A stretch of 64,000 bases of DNA from NCBI GenBank assembly GCA_006538405.1, contig BJKQ01000005.1, forward strand, positions 496,001 to 560,000, written 5' to 3'. The notes below the pieces were generated by a model. It was not told the origin of the DNA. It was given only the letters and a program-made list of their open reading frames with translations, and made no database searches. This DNA is from Hansfordia pulvinata (Eukaryota; Ascomycota; Sordariomycetes; Xylariales). Every line of letters begins with the position of its first letter. Position 1 is the first letter of the stretch. This document shows positions 22,129 to 34,854 of this stretch, piece after piece. Position numbers and translations under genes: made by a program.

Positions 22129-22900
22129 CCTCCATCGTTGTGCTCCCGCACCGGCTTCCCGAATGCAAAATACAACAAAACCTGAGCATCCACCCTTGCA
22201 TTCACACGATGACATCGAGTGGTGGGTATGCAAATCACCTGAGATTTTGCCCTTCTAAGATGAATCGATCCTACCTATTCGTCCAAATTTTATTGCATTG
22301 TTGTGGCTGTTGCAAAGCAGATCCCATGCGGGTGTGGGGTCGAACGGCGCCTCCATCGTCGTCATAGACTAAAGAAACCTGTGTCCAGCCTTCGCGCAGT
22401 GTCACCGTAGAAGAAAAGCGACTGCGGACATTGTCACTCCCGCGGTCCTCGCTCTGTCACGGCTGCAGCCTTCTCGGGGTCGTCGGCGCAGAACGGAGAT
22501 GCTGAGATTCTAGTATGCTCAAGTAGATAGTGTATGACTGCCTCTAGACGCTGCTCGCCAGCCGGACAATGTCACGGCTCTGATGGGACTCCTCCCGCTT
22601 CTCGCTCGCAGGCCCGCCAAGGAAAGAAACTGTGGCTATACGCAAGGCGCGCTGGTGTCTTCAATGACGCAAATGGTATCTAATCCGCTATCGTTTCTGC
22701 ATCGTAACCGCAAAATCATAACCCCACCTCGATACTTTCTCCTCCGTGCCAGCCCAACAGTCAGTCGGCCTGACCGTCGACGGGCGGGGGCGAATCCGAA
22801 CTTCAGTTGGGGGAGGGTGGGGAATGTGTCGCTTCCATGCAAGACTGGACTAGGACTGGCAATCGATCGCTGGCTGCTACTCTCGCGCGGCAGACGGGGA
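22129..22900. other. Intergenic, no gene recognised
   Basis: Between the tRNA gene and the 3' end of the DUF1275 gene. Nothing recognisable. Confidence 0.5.
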
Positions 22901-23820
22901 CTACTCGAACTCGTCGGCGGGCCAAACGAGCCACGCGACGACAACCAGGCCCTTCAGGAAGGCGGCCAGGAAAAGGGTGCCCGGGGTGCCGAGGCCGGTG
23001 TGGCCCAGCAGGCCGCCCGCGAAGACGCCGAGCAGGACGCACAGTGGGGCGGCGGCGCGCTGGTTGCGCTCGACGTTGCGCGGGGCCAGCAGCTCGGCGT
23101 CGGAGAACAGGTCGCAGTAGACGCTGGTGAGGACGACGCTGGTCAGGCCGTTGAACTTGAGGGCGCGGCTGGACACGGCCTGCCCGCAGGCCTGGAAGGC
23201 GACCATGGCGATGGGCAGCAGCACGGGCCAGTGCAGCGACTCCTTTGGGTCGGCGGACCGGGGCCCGAAGGCGACGATGGCGCCGGCGCCCGCGATCAGC
23301 AGCGTCTGCAGGATGAAGGAGGCGCACAGAACCCAACGCCGCCGCGGCGAGAAGCGCCGGTGGAAGGCGCTGAAGCACACGGAGCCGAGGCAGAAGAAGC
23401 CCAGCGACACGCCCGACTTGATCCAGCGGGTCGACTCGTGGGGGGCGGCGATGCCCAGGCCGATGTAGACCGTGTTGCCTGTGCGGCGCGCCGTCAGTAC
23501 CAGCTGGGCGCAGCAAGGGTAGGTAGCGGCGCTCGGGAGCCACACTCACCGGTCTGCATGGAGACAAAGGAGCCCCAGGTCGAGATGGAGGCGCTGTCGC
23601 ACAGGCCGGTGATGACGTAGCAGGCCAGAAGCACCAGGTCTGCCCAGTCGCGGCGGACGTTGCGCATCATGCGACTCCTCCACGACACCGTCTTGAACGG
23701 GCCCAGCCCATGTCCGTTGCCATTGCCATTGCCGTTGCCGTGGCCGTTTCCGTTGCCGAGAAGGGGCTGCTGCTCGGCCGCAGATGCCGAGAGGGCGCCA
23801 TGCCCGTTAGGCGGCGACAT
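22901..23820 (-). CDS. DUF1275 (YoaK family) multi-spanning membrane protein
   Basis: Minus strand, two exons: 23820-23550 and 23478-22901. The intron is 71 nt (GTGAGT ... CACAG, phase 1), and the product is 282 residues. The N-terminus is hydrophilic and contains a low-complexity stretch of alternating Asn/Gly/His (about residues 22-38), encoded by a GC-rich hexamer-like repeat. The body has about six hydrophobic segments. The family-typical MQTGNTVYIGLGIA spans the splice site. Others are GFFCLGSVCF, FILQTLLIAGAGAIVAF, FQACGQAVSSRALKFNGL, LGVFAGGLLGHTGLG and FLKGLVVVAWLVW. The family is widespread in bacteria and fungi and its transported substrate is unknown. The length fits the family. 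Confidence 0.88.
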
Positions 23821-26510
23821 GGTGTTGGTGCCCTGCTGCGCGGGCCGTGTCAGGAGGAGCAGCGTGTCGCAGTCGACCGACGACCTGTTTGTCTACCAGA
23901 GAGGGTCGGAGGGCTGTTCTGGTTGGAGGTCGGAGGTCGGGGGTCGAGGACAGGACGAACGGGCGAGACGGGGCGGCAGGGCCTCCTCAGAAACCAGGCG
24001 CGACGAGGTGGGCGAGGGTGAGGACGAGGGCGAGGCGAGGACGAGGGCGAGGACGAGGGCGGGTGTCAGGACGAGAGTTGAGGTGAGAGGGGGCGCGGCG
24101 GGGTGTTGATCAATGTTTATCTTCGGAGGTAGCAATGGCAATATGAGAGAGACAAGACAGGCAAATCTGAGGGATGGGAGATAATGGACCGGTGAAATGG
24201 GTGGGTTCGTTTGATGGAGCCGGGTGCGTGGGTGGTGGGCTCGCGGGAATTGTGGCGAACCTGGACCACAGTGCTGCTGCTGCTGCGGCGGCGACAGGTC
24301 GGCATCTCGCACGCCCGCGCCAAGCGCCAATGGAGCAGCGTCGTTCCTCTTCCACTCTTGCAATCCGTCTTCTTGGCCCGGCCGACTCTGCACCGGCCTC
24401 CGTACGAACTCGAACGGCAATGGTAGAAGAGCTGCCCTCCGCACACCAAGCTGCTCCTGCTGGCACCGTCCGTGGGGAGGGCAATGCATGTTGAAGTCGA
24501 CTGCTCCCCGCCTCAGCTCCGGCTGCGTCTTCATCGTAAGCCCGTGAGCCCGTACACGGAGTAATGGACAAAGCTTCGAGGCGCCCGCGCGGCCCACTTG
24601 GCCTCCCAAGCCGGGCCTTCTTGTTCCCCGTCGCGCCCGCCCGTACGAGTATCAGAAGATCACGCAATGCATGCTTTGTCAATACTATACCCCTCTCCGT
24701 TGCCCGTGCAGCGATAGATGCTTCCAGTCCCCAACACGCCCTTGCGCAATCTACGCGTACGCGCACACGAGGAAGAGCGCTAGGTACCTACGAGTACGCC
24801 CCGAGTGGTACTTGCGCGGGCCAGCATCCTCGCTCCGTCTCGGCCCGGCTCCCGAGCCCTCACGTTTGCGAGTCATCGTTTGGCGGCTTCCCTGAGGGTG
24901 AGCCTGGATCTGCTCTCCTGCCGGGGGGTGTTGGAGGAACGGTCAGGGCACCATGTCGACACTCTGGAAGGCCCTCGCTTGGAGGTCCGAGCATTGCCGA
25001 TATGCGGACGGCGACGGCTGTGATGGTGATGACGGGCGCCGACCTCTGGCCCTGCCCAGCTGGGCCGGCCGGCAGAGCGCCTGCACAAGCCGCACGGGAC
25101 AAGACCAGAGCCGAGGAGTACTCGTACGGCACGAAACATCGAAACAATGGTGCCAAGAATCACCCTACGCTGCGAACAAGTCCGGCTACGCGACTCGGGG
25201 CCTCGCCCGTCGTCTGCCGCTAGCGCCCCCCAGCGTCACGTTGTGCGGTGTTGCGTTGCCTTGCGTCGGCATGGTTGCGCTGCCTTGCGTTGCCTTGCGC
25301 TGCCTTGCGTGGCTTCGTGCCGATGGCCGCTCCTGTAACAACCCCCCTCAGCAGTGCTGCACCGTCGCATCCCCCACGACAGGGGCGGCCACTCGGCCAA
25401 CCAACCAGAGGCTGCGCGGTTGTCACTTCTGGTATCGCCGGGTTGTGCCACACCACCTCACGCACCTATAACCTCGGACATGACTGCACTCGAACTCGTA
25501 AGAGCCTGCGACTGGAGACCCGTGAGACCCTAGCAGGACCCTTCTTTCACTACCCCTCCTATCTCCAGCTCTACGCGTAGATGTCTGGTTGGCTAGCAGC
25601 CAGACGGCCAGGGGCCGATTTGCGCCCCGGCACCCGAATTGCATCACGCCATCGGCGAAGCGGAGTATGTTCGGACATTGTTCGGCGTCGCGCGTCCTGA
25701 GCGGCGGGTCTTGGCGCTCTGGAGAACAGCGCTTGGCCGGATGCGGCCGAGCCGGTGGGTAGGTAATGGACGAGTGCGCCCAGCTGGACCGATCGGACTG
25801 CACTGCTGGAGCTGGACGTTGGGAAGCTCCAGCCCGCCAGAGGTCGTTCTTTCCCAGCGCGCCGGATGGGGACAGGCATTCCCTGACCAACGAACGTCTC
25901 GTCTCGCTCGTCCGTTCGACACACGGAAGTCGCGCTGGACCAGCTGGGCGATCGCCCCCCCGGCCGTGATCAATGATCCTTCCACAGCATTGGGAATGTG
26001 CGACATCAGCAGACATTGATGTACACAGAACGGGCATGGTACCTGCGCATCTCTGCGCATCTCCAGCGGTGCTGCTGCTGCTGGTCGTAGCTCGGTACGC
26101 AGGACTGTCTCTCCTGTTCTGCGGCGGGGGCGGAAGCGACGACGAAGATGGATGAAGCACCTGCCAGCGCTCCCAGCGGGACCGGTGTGTGGATCTCGCC
26201 CGCAATGGAAAACGGACGAGTTTCGCCCAAGGTTTTGTTAGGTCGCGATGTCGCCCGCCCAGGCTGGAATCAATTACGTGCTTGTGCCAATTCCACACTA
26301 TCCCCGCCGCTACTTTATTACCCGTCCTGATCCCACTCTGCGCCGCCGGCCAAACTCCCTCTCCTTGCTCTCTCTCTCTGTCTTTCTCTTCGTCTTTACT
26401 GCTTCGCCGCTGCTCCGACTGCTCCGCCCGCTCTCCCGCGGTGTCTCCTCCATCTCTGCCTGCATCAACGCCGTCAAGCTTCTCCCCTGCGCCCGCGCCT
26501 CTCCTCCAAC
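23821..26510. other. 2.7 kb intergenic region, no gene recognised
   Basis: Upstream of both the DUF1275 gene (minus) and the oxalate decarboxylase (plus). Three TACGAGTA/TACTCGTA octamers (24644, 24789, 25119). Three tandem copies of a 10-mer TGCCTTGCGY lie at 25281-25310, with a further copy at 25257. Long open frames here have no recognisable domain. Confidence 0.5.
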
Positions 26511-28083
26511 ATGCAGCTCCCCGGTGGCAGCGCCGTTTCCGCGGCCCAGCTCCTGGTCTCCGGCCTGCTGCTGAGCCAACCGGCCTCGGCCGTCCCGGTC
26601 GACGACAGCCCTCGCCAGTACCTGCTCGCCGGTCTTCCTCTGCCCGAAAAGTGGTCCAAGCCCCCCGTCTCTCGGCCGCCCTACGTCCCTGGCTTCAAGG
26701 ACCCTCTCGACCGCGCCGTCGACACCATTGGCGAGAAGATTGACCCTCTGCCCTACCGCAACGGCCTGGGCGCCTCCGTTCTCGGCCCCCACAACTTCGA
26801 GAGAGCGCGGCAATCCCCCGACCTCATTCGCCCTCCCAGCACCGACCATGGCAACATGAAGAACCTGCGCTGGAGCTTTGCTGATTCCCACACCCGCATC
26901 GAGGTAAGCTCTCGCCTGTCTCGTCGTCGTGAAAGCAGGACCCAGCTAGCCCCCGGAGCTGATTGCTAAACCTGAATCTGAATCTGCAGGAGGGAGGCTG
27001 GACGCGCCAGACAACGGTGCGCGAGCTCCCCACCAGCGTCGAGCTGGCGGCCGTCAACATGCGCCTTGACAAGGGCGTTGTCCGCGAGCTGCACTGGCAC
27101 AAAGAGGCCGAGTGGGCCTACATCCTCGCTGGCGAGGTCAGAGTGACCGCGATTGACTACGAAGGCGGCAGCTTCATCGACGACCTCAAGGCGGGCGACC
27201 TCTGGTACTTCCCCAGCGGCGTGCCCCACTCGCTACAGGGACTGGGCGACGAGGGCACCGAATTCCTCCTCATCTTTGACGACGGTAACTTCTCTGAGGA
27301 GTCGACCTTCATTCTATCCGACTGGCTTGGTAAGTCTTCTGCCGCAGGCTCGCTCCGCCCTGCCCCGCGCAACGCCCGTTCTGACCGTCCCTCATAGCCC
27401 ACACGCCCAAGTCCGTCATCTCCAAGAACTTCAACCTGCCCCCGGAGATCTTCGCGCACATCCCCGACGGCGAGAAGTACATCTTCCAAGCTTCGAACCC
27501 CGGCTCCATTGACGAGGAAACTCCCACCGGGAAGCACTACAAGAAGTCCAAGTACAACTTCACGCACCGCATGCTGGACCAGGAGCCCAAGCTCACCAGC
27601 GGCGGCGAGGTTCGCATCACTGACTCGACCAACTTCCCCATCTCCAAGACGGTGGCCGCAGCCCACGTCAAGATCGCGCCCGGCGCCATCCGCGAGATGC
27701 ACTGGCACCCCAATGCGGACGAGTGGTCTTTCTTCATCAGCGGACGCGCCCGCGTCACCGTCTTTGCCGCTGAGGGGTCGGCGCGCACCTTCAACTACGT
27801 CCCTGGCGATGTCGGCATCGTGCCGCGCAACATGGGCCACTTTGTGGAGAACATTGGCGACGAGCCCATTGAGATGCTCGAGGTGTTCAAGGCGGACGAG
27901 TTCCGCGACTTCTCCCTGTTCCAGTGGATGGGTGAGACCCCCAAGAAGCTGGTCATCGACCACCTTTTCCAGGATGACAAGGAGAGCGGCGAGGTTTTCT
28001 GGAACAAAGTCAAGAGTGCCGACAAGGACGAGGTTACGCAGCCGTCGGCCGACCTCTTCGAGCCCGCTCCCAGCGACCTGTAA
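26511..28083 (+). CDS. Secreted bicupin oxalate decarboxylase
   Basis: Three exons: 26511-26903, 26990-27329 and 27398-28083. The introns are 86 and 68 nt, and the product is 472 residues. It converts oxalate to formate and CO2 with Mn. An N-terminal signal peptide (about residues 1-27) is followed by a pro-like stretch. Cupin 1 has His166, His168, Glu172 and His211. Cupin 2 has His346, His348, Glu353 and His392. The spacing HxHx3E-x38-H and HxHx4E-x38-H matches the two metal sites of bacterial OxdC. Between cupins, the loop that forms the active-site lid in OxdC (SENST) reads SEEST here (about 233-237), followed by DWLAHTP. The Glu needed for decarboxylation is kept. It is secreted, so it probably acts on environmental or self-made oxalate. 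It is convergent with the methyltransferase gene, 278 bp apart. Confidence 0.94.
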
Positions 28084-28361
28084 ATGTGATTATTCTGGTT
28101 CTTGGCGAAATACGGGTTGGGATAGCTCAGGAAAGCACAGCAACGTGGCGACGGATTCTCTGTACATACATACATACGCTTAGTTCAGGGGTTTCCCCTT
28201 TTCTTCTCGACTTGTACAAACGTGAGCTTTCTCAAGTGACCGTCCAGGCCCTCAATCATATCTGCCATTATGACCCCCGTCTCCTTCTTGCGATTAAGAG
28301 TACGTACGTGCCGTCTACTCGTACGCACGTCCATAGAGATAGCATCCGTGTACGACTGAGC

Positions 28362-29665
28362 CTACGACCCGCTGCTCTCCCGCCCTCTGTTGCCCCTCCC
28401 ACGCACAAACGGCGCCCGAGCCAACGCTTCCGCCTGCACCCTCCACACCGGCCGTCCCATCTCCACCAGCTCCGCGCCGAAGTCACGCGTCAGTTCTTCG
28501 GCCCGCTCATGCGCCCTGTTCTCGCCCATCAGCTCCGCGTACTCGTCTCCCGTGCCGAACGTTGCCACTTTCCACTGCCGGCGAGCCTCCCCAATCAGCC
28601 GCCGCGCTTCCGCCTGCTCGCTGTCCAGTCCGCTGGCCACCATGTAGAACGACGATCGCATCCGATGGCTGCGCGTCGGCTTGTACAGCTGCACCTGGCC
28701 CGCGCCGCCCCCGGCCGCCGCCGCCAGCCGCCGGAACCCCCGCACCAGCCTCGCCGTATCCGGCGCCTCCAGCTTGTGCAGCAGCATGACCACCGTGCCT
28801 CCGGGCCGCAGGTGGGCCAGCCCCATCGCCAGCTGCGCTGCCGTCAGCCGCGATGCCTCCGTCTTCCGCCGGTGTGCCGCCTGCCCCTCAGCGTGGGCCC
28901 GCAGCACCTGCCCGTCGCACAGCACGAGGTCGAAGAGCTCGTCCTCCGGCAGTTGCCGAGGCAGTAAACGCTCGGCTTCCGGGTGCGACGGGTCGATCTC
29001 GCCCGTGCCATCGCCTCCCATAATGTCGGCCGCGCACATGGTGATGTCCAGAAACCTCTTCTCCACATTCGGCCCGGCCGACAGCAGGAACTCGTGCCCG
29101 CCGCTGCTGACGGGGAGCGTGAACGCCAAGGCCTGGCTGTTGGGCAGGGAGGCGAGCGCGACCGACAGGAACCCGCCTGGCGCCGAGCACAGGTCCAGGA
29201 CCGTCGCCGGGACCAGAGCCGCGGCACGGCCCCGGGGCGCTCGGGCATCGCGAAGGCCGCCGTGTGGCTCCTTATCTCGCGCCCGATGTCCTGCATCATC
29301 TTGTAAAAGACGCGTGCTAAGTTCTCGTCGGCGTTGTCTGCTGCCGCGCGCTGCTTCTCAAAGTAACGGTCGCCTGCCTCGTTATTCCACCCCTATTTCG
29401 GGGTTGTCCCCATCCCCACCGGTGTCAGCATGTCTTGCTCCAAGTATGTCTGGTGCTTTGCTGGGGGCAGATAGATAGTCGACAAGACTTGACGTACAAT
29501 CGCCCTTAGCCGGGTCAGCTCTCGGAACTCGGGGCAGTTCTCGCATAGGTAGGTTTTGATGATGTGCCACGCGGTTGCCGACTTTGCAGGCTCTCCGTCG
29601 GCTGGCGGCTCGGCCTCGTCGACATTCTCTTGCTGCGGGCTCCGCGAGGCCATGCCCGGATCCAT
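28362..29665 (-). CDS. FtsJ-like SAM-dependent methyltransferase domain protein, one frame break
   Basis: Minus strand, two exons: 29665-29498 and 29392-28362. The intron is 105 nt (GTACGT ... ATAG, phase 0), and an intact product would be about 400 residues. Exon 1 encodes an acidic N-terminus, then WHIIKTYLCENCPEFREL. Exon 2 opens GWNNEAGDRYFEKQR, then FYKMMQDIGREI. The SAM-binding motif LDLCSAPGGF, the acidic motif FDLVLCDGQ, the strand LRPGGTVVMLLHKLE and YKPTRSHRMRSSFYMVA are typical of the fungal FtsJ/RrmJ-like family. The residues up to about MPERPGAVPR and those from LVPATVLDL lie in different frames. One base appears missing between about 29215 and 29260, in a C/G-rich stretch just before motif I. 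The target RNA or protein is unknown. Confidence 0.78.
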
Positions 29666-32600
29666 GGCGAGATGGGTGTGTGGGGTTTCTTTTCCTTCTC
29701 CTGATGTGAGGTGATAATGATGAGCGTGAATCTGTGTTGAGGGTATCAACGAGTCAACGCGTGTATGCTTCAGGCGGCTGATCGAGTCTGGTGACGAAGA
29801 AGTGGTGACCAAGAGACGAAACATATGTGGTACTCAGTCTCTTGACCACTGCTATATGTATCAAGAACACAAAGCCCTCGAGCCTCAAGAATGAGCCTGC
29901 AAACAGCCAGTTTGCCCTGCAAACATTGCCAGCAAAGTATGATGACGACACTCTGCGGCTTACCGTCGTGTTGGTGGGCGGGCGCGTCGCAAGGCCAGGC
30001 AATGAATGGCCGAGGGACCACACGGCACCGGGAGACGAACAAGATTGAATGGCCGCCAGCAGTGCCAACGCAGGCTGGCGGGCTGTCGCATAAGAGACCC
30101 CTGCCTCTGCAGCCGCCATGTGTGTACAGGACCGACCACCCGACCAACCGCCGGGAGTGAGGCCCATTTACAGCAGAGCCTCGCCTTTGCCTGAGATGCT
30201 TACCTGCGAGTGTTGATTGGGCTTGTAAGTAAGCCCCCGAGCACATCACTGCGGGTTGTCAGTGAAGGCCGATTGGGTATGCCAGGCGACATTTACAAAG
30301 CATTCGTACGTCGACAGGCTCGCAGCCATCGAGAACGGATTGAGAAAGTGCCTATTAGTCCAAGTCTCACACATGTGTCTCATCGGCAACTTGGATTAGG
30401 TATGCGACGAAGAGTTGGCTTCACTTATTCCCCTATACGTTTTGTTCAGTTAAAGACGTCGCCTGTTCAGACCTTCGAAAAGGTTTCTTTTCGTCATTCT
30501 CAGCATGTCGCAGTCCCCTCTATCTCCGTACTGTCACGAGCGCGTCTCTCAGGCTTCATGAGGAGGAGGACATTGTGGCGGGCTTGGATAGGTATGCTTG
30601 GCTCCGTGACCGGTCGGTTGCAACAATCCACCTCAAGACCCGGTACTCATCTGGCATTTATTACGAGCGCGAGCCCGTAGGTGAAAAGGACCCCCCCCTC
30701 CCCCCCCCCCCACACACACACACACCCCACATATCAAGTCTACCTACATACCTCTCTGGGGAAAAGCAGCACTGCGGGAGGGTGGGACCTTCAACAGGGC
30801 GGGATGATGAGGGCCCCGCTGCGGGCCGGTGGGAACGGGATTCATCAGGGTTTTATTAGCCTGCTTGCGCGGTATGGCTCGCCTTAGCTCGCGTGCTTCG
30901 TCGCCCGCCGCCCGGGGCAGCCTTGTTCCTGGCGGGGCCCGAGATGGGGATCTCAGCTGCTTCGTTGCGGCTGTGCAAGGTGAGGAAAGTCGGCGAGTGG
31001 TTGAGAGGGTGTCGCCGCGCGTAGGGAAACACGATCCAAAGTAACGACAGGGCAATCGCATCTCTTCCGGCCGTCCGTTCCTCCCCGTTTCCCACCAGTC
31101 GGGCTCCTCCTCTCTCGGCAACATCGAGCCACCCTCCGTTTCGCCGTCTTGGCCGTATCAAGCTCTCCCATCTCCAGCGAGATACCAGGCTTCGGTGAAT
31201 TGAGATGGGTGCACTAGGTAGGTATGCGACGTGTGCCCGCTTCAACCCACCGCGGACGAGGCGCTGATTCGCTCGCTGCCCGGCACGGACGGCGCAAGTG
31301 AGATCTGAGAGCGGCAACCACATGTGCCGTTACTCCGCGACTTTCGCAACCGCCCCCCTCCCCTAACCCCCTCCTTGTGTGCGTTCCTGGTTGGAGTGGT
31401 TATGGCGTTCAGGGCAGAACACGTACACACATCTGATCATCATGCAGGTGTTGCGCGTCCCTGCTCGCGACGTCTCCGTTGTTTGCTACATTGTAATCAG
31501 TCCGTCGCACCCCTCTCCCTACCTGCCGCTTTCGGTGCCGCTTTCGGGCGAATGTGGGCTCTTTTGGTTCAAAGAAGCTGCGAAGCCTGAGAGGTGGTAG
31601 CCGCTTCGAAGTGACGCGATGCGGACCGACCCCGACGGCGATAAGCAGAGGGGAGGGAGGGGGGGAATGTCTCTGGACGATGGCATTGGCTGGCTCTTAA
31701 TAAACAGGAAGGAGAACATAATAACGGCACGAGGAAGTCGTGATCACACTGCATTCTTCCTCGCGATCACACTGCATTTTCAACCTCGTCTCGTCTCTCG
31801 TCACTTGACGCCCGGGGTGGATGATCAGGGTGGCTCCCGGCCGCCCCCCCCTCGCCGTCTTGCCGCGAAGCTCTGCGATGTTGTGACATGAGGGTAAGGG
31901 CCGATCCTTGACCTATCAGCGGGAGTGGCTGGCTGGCTGGCTGGCTGGCCGACTCCCGCGCCTCCCATTGCCTGGTTGAGAGCTGGTGGACGGACGAGGA
32001 GAGAAGACGAGTGCCGGATAGTCAAGAGTTGTAGAAAGTCCCGTCCTGTCAGCCTTTGCGGGGAACCCTGCTGCCGTCAGACCTTGGTCGGATCTCCTCC
32101 GGTATGGCTACTAGATGTGTAGTTCGATTTCGTGGTTGGTGAGATTTGCCCCGGTCTCCGGATGGTTGTGGCGGGTGTGTTGTTCGTCCCCTTATGCCTC
32201 TTTATGTTCTCGGCGCTGCCGATGCAACATCATCAAGGTCAGAAGGGGTCTGGAGTCACGGAACCCAAAACCAAAGCCTGACATGGTCGTGTACCTTAGG
32301 TAAGGAGGTACTCGACTCGCGGAGTGGAAGGGGACAGACAAAACAGGTTGGACCCATCGGCCAACGCGCGACGCGAGTCATGCGGGACCCGAGCGGAGTT
32401 CTCTGCCCTGCGGAAGGCGCGACCGTCAAAGACAGGTAGGTACGAGTATGCCGCATTCGAGTCAGTTGCATTGGAACTTTCTCGCCGCCGGGCTCTCATT
32501 GAACGGTGCTGACCCGGGGAAGCTCTCCCTTCTACGACTGGAGTACCCGTACACCCTCGATCATCCATCCATCCATCCATCTTTTGCTACCGTCGCTACA

Positions 32601-34854
32601 GCACTCAAGCCTAAGCCATCCACCGTTATGCCCTCTTTCACTACCTACCTACCTATCCAACTACCGTACTCGTAGTCTCTGCCAAAAGCCAAAAAAAGAA
32701 ACACCAATCCTCAACCAGTGAGTGGCCCCGCTGCCAGCCCAACGCCATTCGATACCATACCCTCCTTGTAATTGGCCACGGCATCGCTGCACGGGTACAA
32801 CACGACACAACACGACGACGAGGACTCGTAGCAGGGCCAGTACCGGACCCCAGAACGAGGCGTGCTCTGCTAACGGCACTTTGCCTGCGATAGTGCCTCC
32901 CACTAACCCGAGCCCCTGGCGCCAGCACAGCCCCCACGCCGCCGGAGTGCGTGCGGGCCCTGGTCCTCATTACCCCATCCCTGCGAGTACTCGTATACTC
33001 CATTGCCGACTCCGTCCTAACTTAGGCCCGCGATCCTACCGTGACGGAACGTGCGCCCCTTCGCTTGCATACTCCGATCTCTCCCAGGCAGCGGGCCCTT
33101 GGTGGAGGGCTCTGGAGGAAATTCCGGCTGCGACCCAAGACCGCCCTGGCGCGCCGTTTCCCGCCATGCTTCTGCCCGTCAAGTCTTGTCAAAAGCTTGA
33201 CTTGTCGAGCCACCTGCACGCCCAGCCTGGGCAGCTGCTGGCCAAGAGGACATCTCTGCTATTCTGCGCTGGGCCGGTCCCGACAACGTGGCAAGCCCCG
33301 GTCTGTGCTGGCATGGCCCCTGCTGGAAGGATTCTCGAGTCTCTGTCTTCCGCAGTCTGTCGGCGAGGCAATAACCAGACGAAAGCACCGGGCAGACAAA
33401 CGCGTCTGCCTGATCCGATGGGGGGCGAGAGACGGAGAGCATACCAGTATTCGGGCAACGCATGAACCTGCAAGGCTCATGGTCAGTGTTGTGGAGGCGA
33501 TCCCAATCAGAATGCTCGCCGCGGCCCAGCTCTCAAGCTGCGTGGCAACCCTGCAGTTCCCCTCGACAAGTTCTCCCTCTGCCTGGGCACCTGGCTATTC
33601 CCCCACCACCATCCATCCACGGCTTATTCTTAGGTGATCAAAAGGAAGAGAGAGTCCGCGCCAGTGTCACCCTACACGGACCGCGGCGGTGCCCGCCTTT
33701 CGCCTCTGCCACAAAGCTGTTGAAGGGGGGGACACTACAGGGATTCGTCGACCTTAGCTCGCGGAAAAGGCTGCGCCTAACTAGCATGAGAAGAGGACTG
33801 GCCCACTTGCTTGAATAGCGTTGATCGACTGCGCTCTGGAGCGGCCAATGACGATGACTGGCACATGGAACGGCGCGCCGGGCCCCCAGCACCCCGGGGC
33901 CTAGCCACGCCTTGTTCTGGCTCGACCCTGACGACTCTGACCGAGGTCAGTCAGCCAGCGCTGGGTGCGTTGCCACGAAGCATCTGCAACTCTACTCTCC
34001 TCTTTCCTCCCCCATGAACAAGGATCCATTGGCCCGGCCTGAACTCTGGAGACAATGACAATGCAGCCTGGGAGCCAGTCACGCCAGTAGAGACGCCCGC
34101 AGGGTGATCCCTGGCGCCTCGTTTTCGCACGCTCGCAGACACGGCCTCGCAGACGCGCCAGCGCGAGCCAGATCGTCAACCTGCCTCCCTCCACCCACCA
34201 CCGCACCGCTGCCCGTCGTTTCGTCGTCGGCATTTGTCCGGGCCCTGTCAGGTGCCTCGCCACAATCGACAGCGCGGCCGTCACCACTTCTTTCCACCGT
34301 CAGTCGCTGCGCCCTCGGAGAAATCTCGCAACTCGGAGGGGTGAGTTGCTCCTCCAGGGTGTGTTGGAGCACACACACCGACGCAACCTCTCTCTCTGTA
34401 TCGCAGCCGGCGATGTAATAGAGTTTCCCAACCATCGTTCACCTGCGAGCACGTCAGCCAGCCAGACAGCCATTTGCAGCCGAATACAGTACCGCAGTCT
34501 GTGTACCAGGTTAGGTGCTACCGCACCTGTGCAGGACGATCTGCCTTATGCAGCTGATACCTCACTGTCAAGCGGGACAATATCGTTGGTTGGCTACATC
34601 ACCAGGTGCCTTTACCCGTATCCATCCATATCGCACTCGCGCCCTGGATGCTGGTTGGGAGGAAACAGAAGAGAAGCCCCGCGCGGCGGCAATGATTCTA
34701 CCAGGCAACCGGCCACACACACAGACAACTCTTGAGATATTAAACGGTCCCATGTCCTCTAGCTGGTCGGCTTCCCATCGAGAGGCCCCCTTATACACGA
34801 TACTCACAGATCCCCCAGACTCTTCTCAACAGCAGAAAGGATATACTCATTATT
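29666..34854. other. 5.2 kb intergenic region, no gene recognised
   Basis: Largest span without a strong candidate apart from 0.8-7.8 kb. It holds a C-rich/CA stretch (30690-30725), a (GGCT)n run (31927-31950), a 14-bp direct repeat GATCACACTGCATT at 31742 and 31765, a (CATC)n run near 32560-32582, and three TACGAGTA/TACTCGTA octamers (32441, 32667, 32988). Open frames of up to about 250 codons here have Arg/Pro/Ser-biased translations and no domain. Confidence 0.5.

Noticed and set aside
22803..23620. Long frames on both strands across the DUF1275 gene
   Set aside because: Out-of-frame shadows of the coding sequence. The DUF1275 frame alone has membrane segments and family motifs.
25423..26298. 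291-codon minus frame upstream of oxalate decarboxylase
   Set aside because: No domain, biased composition, overlaps the probable promoter and leader of the decarboxylase gene.
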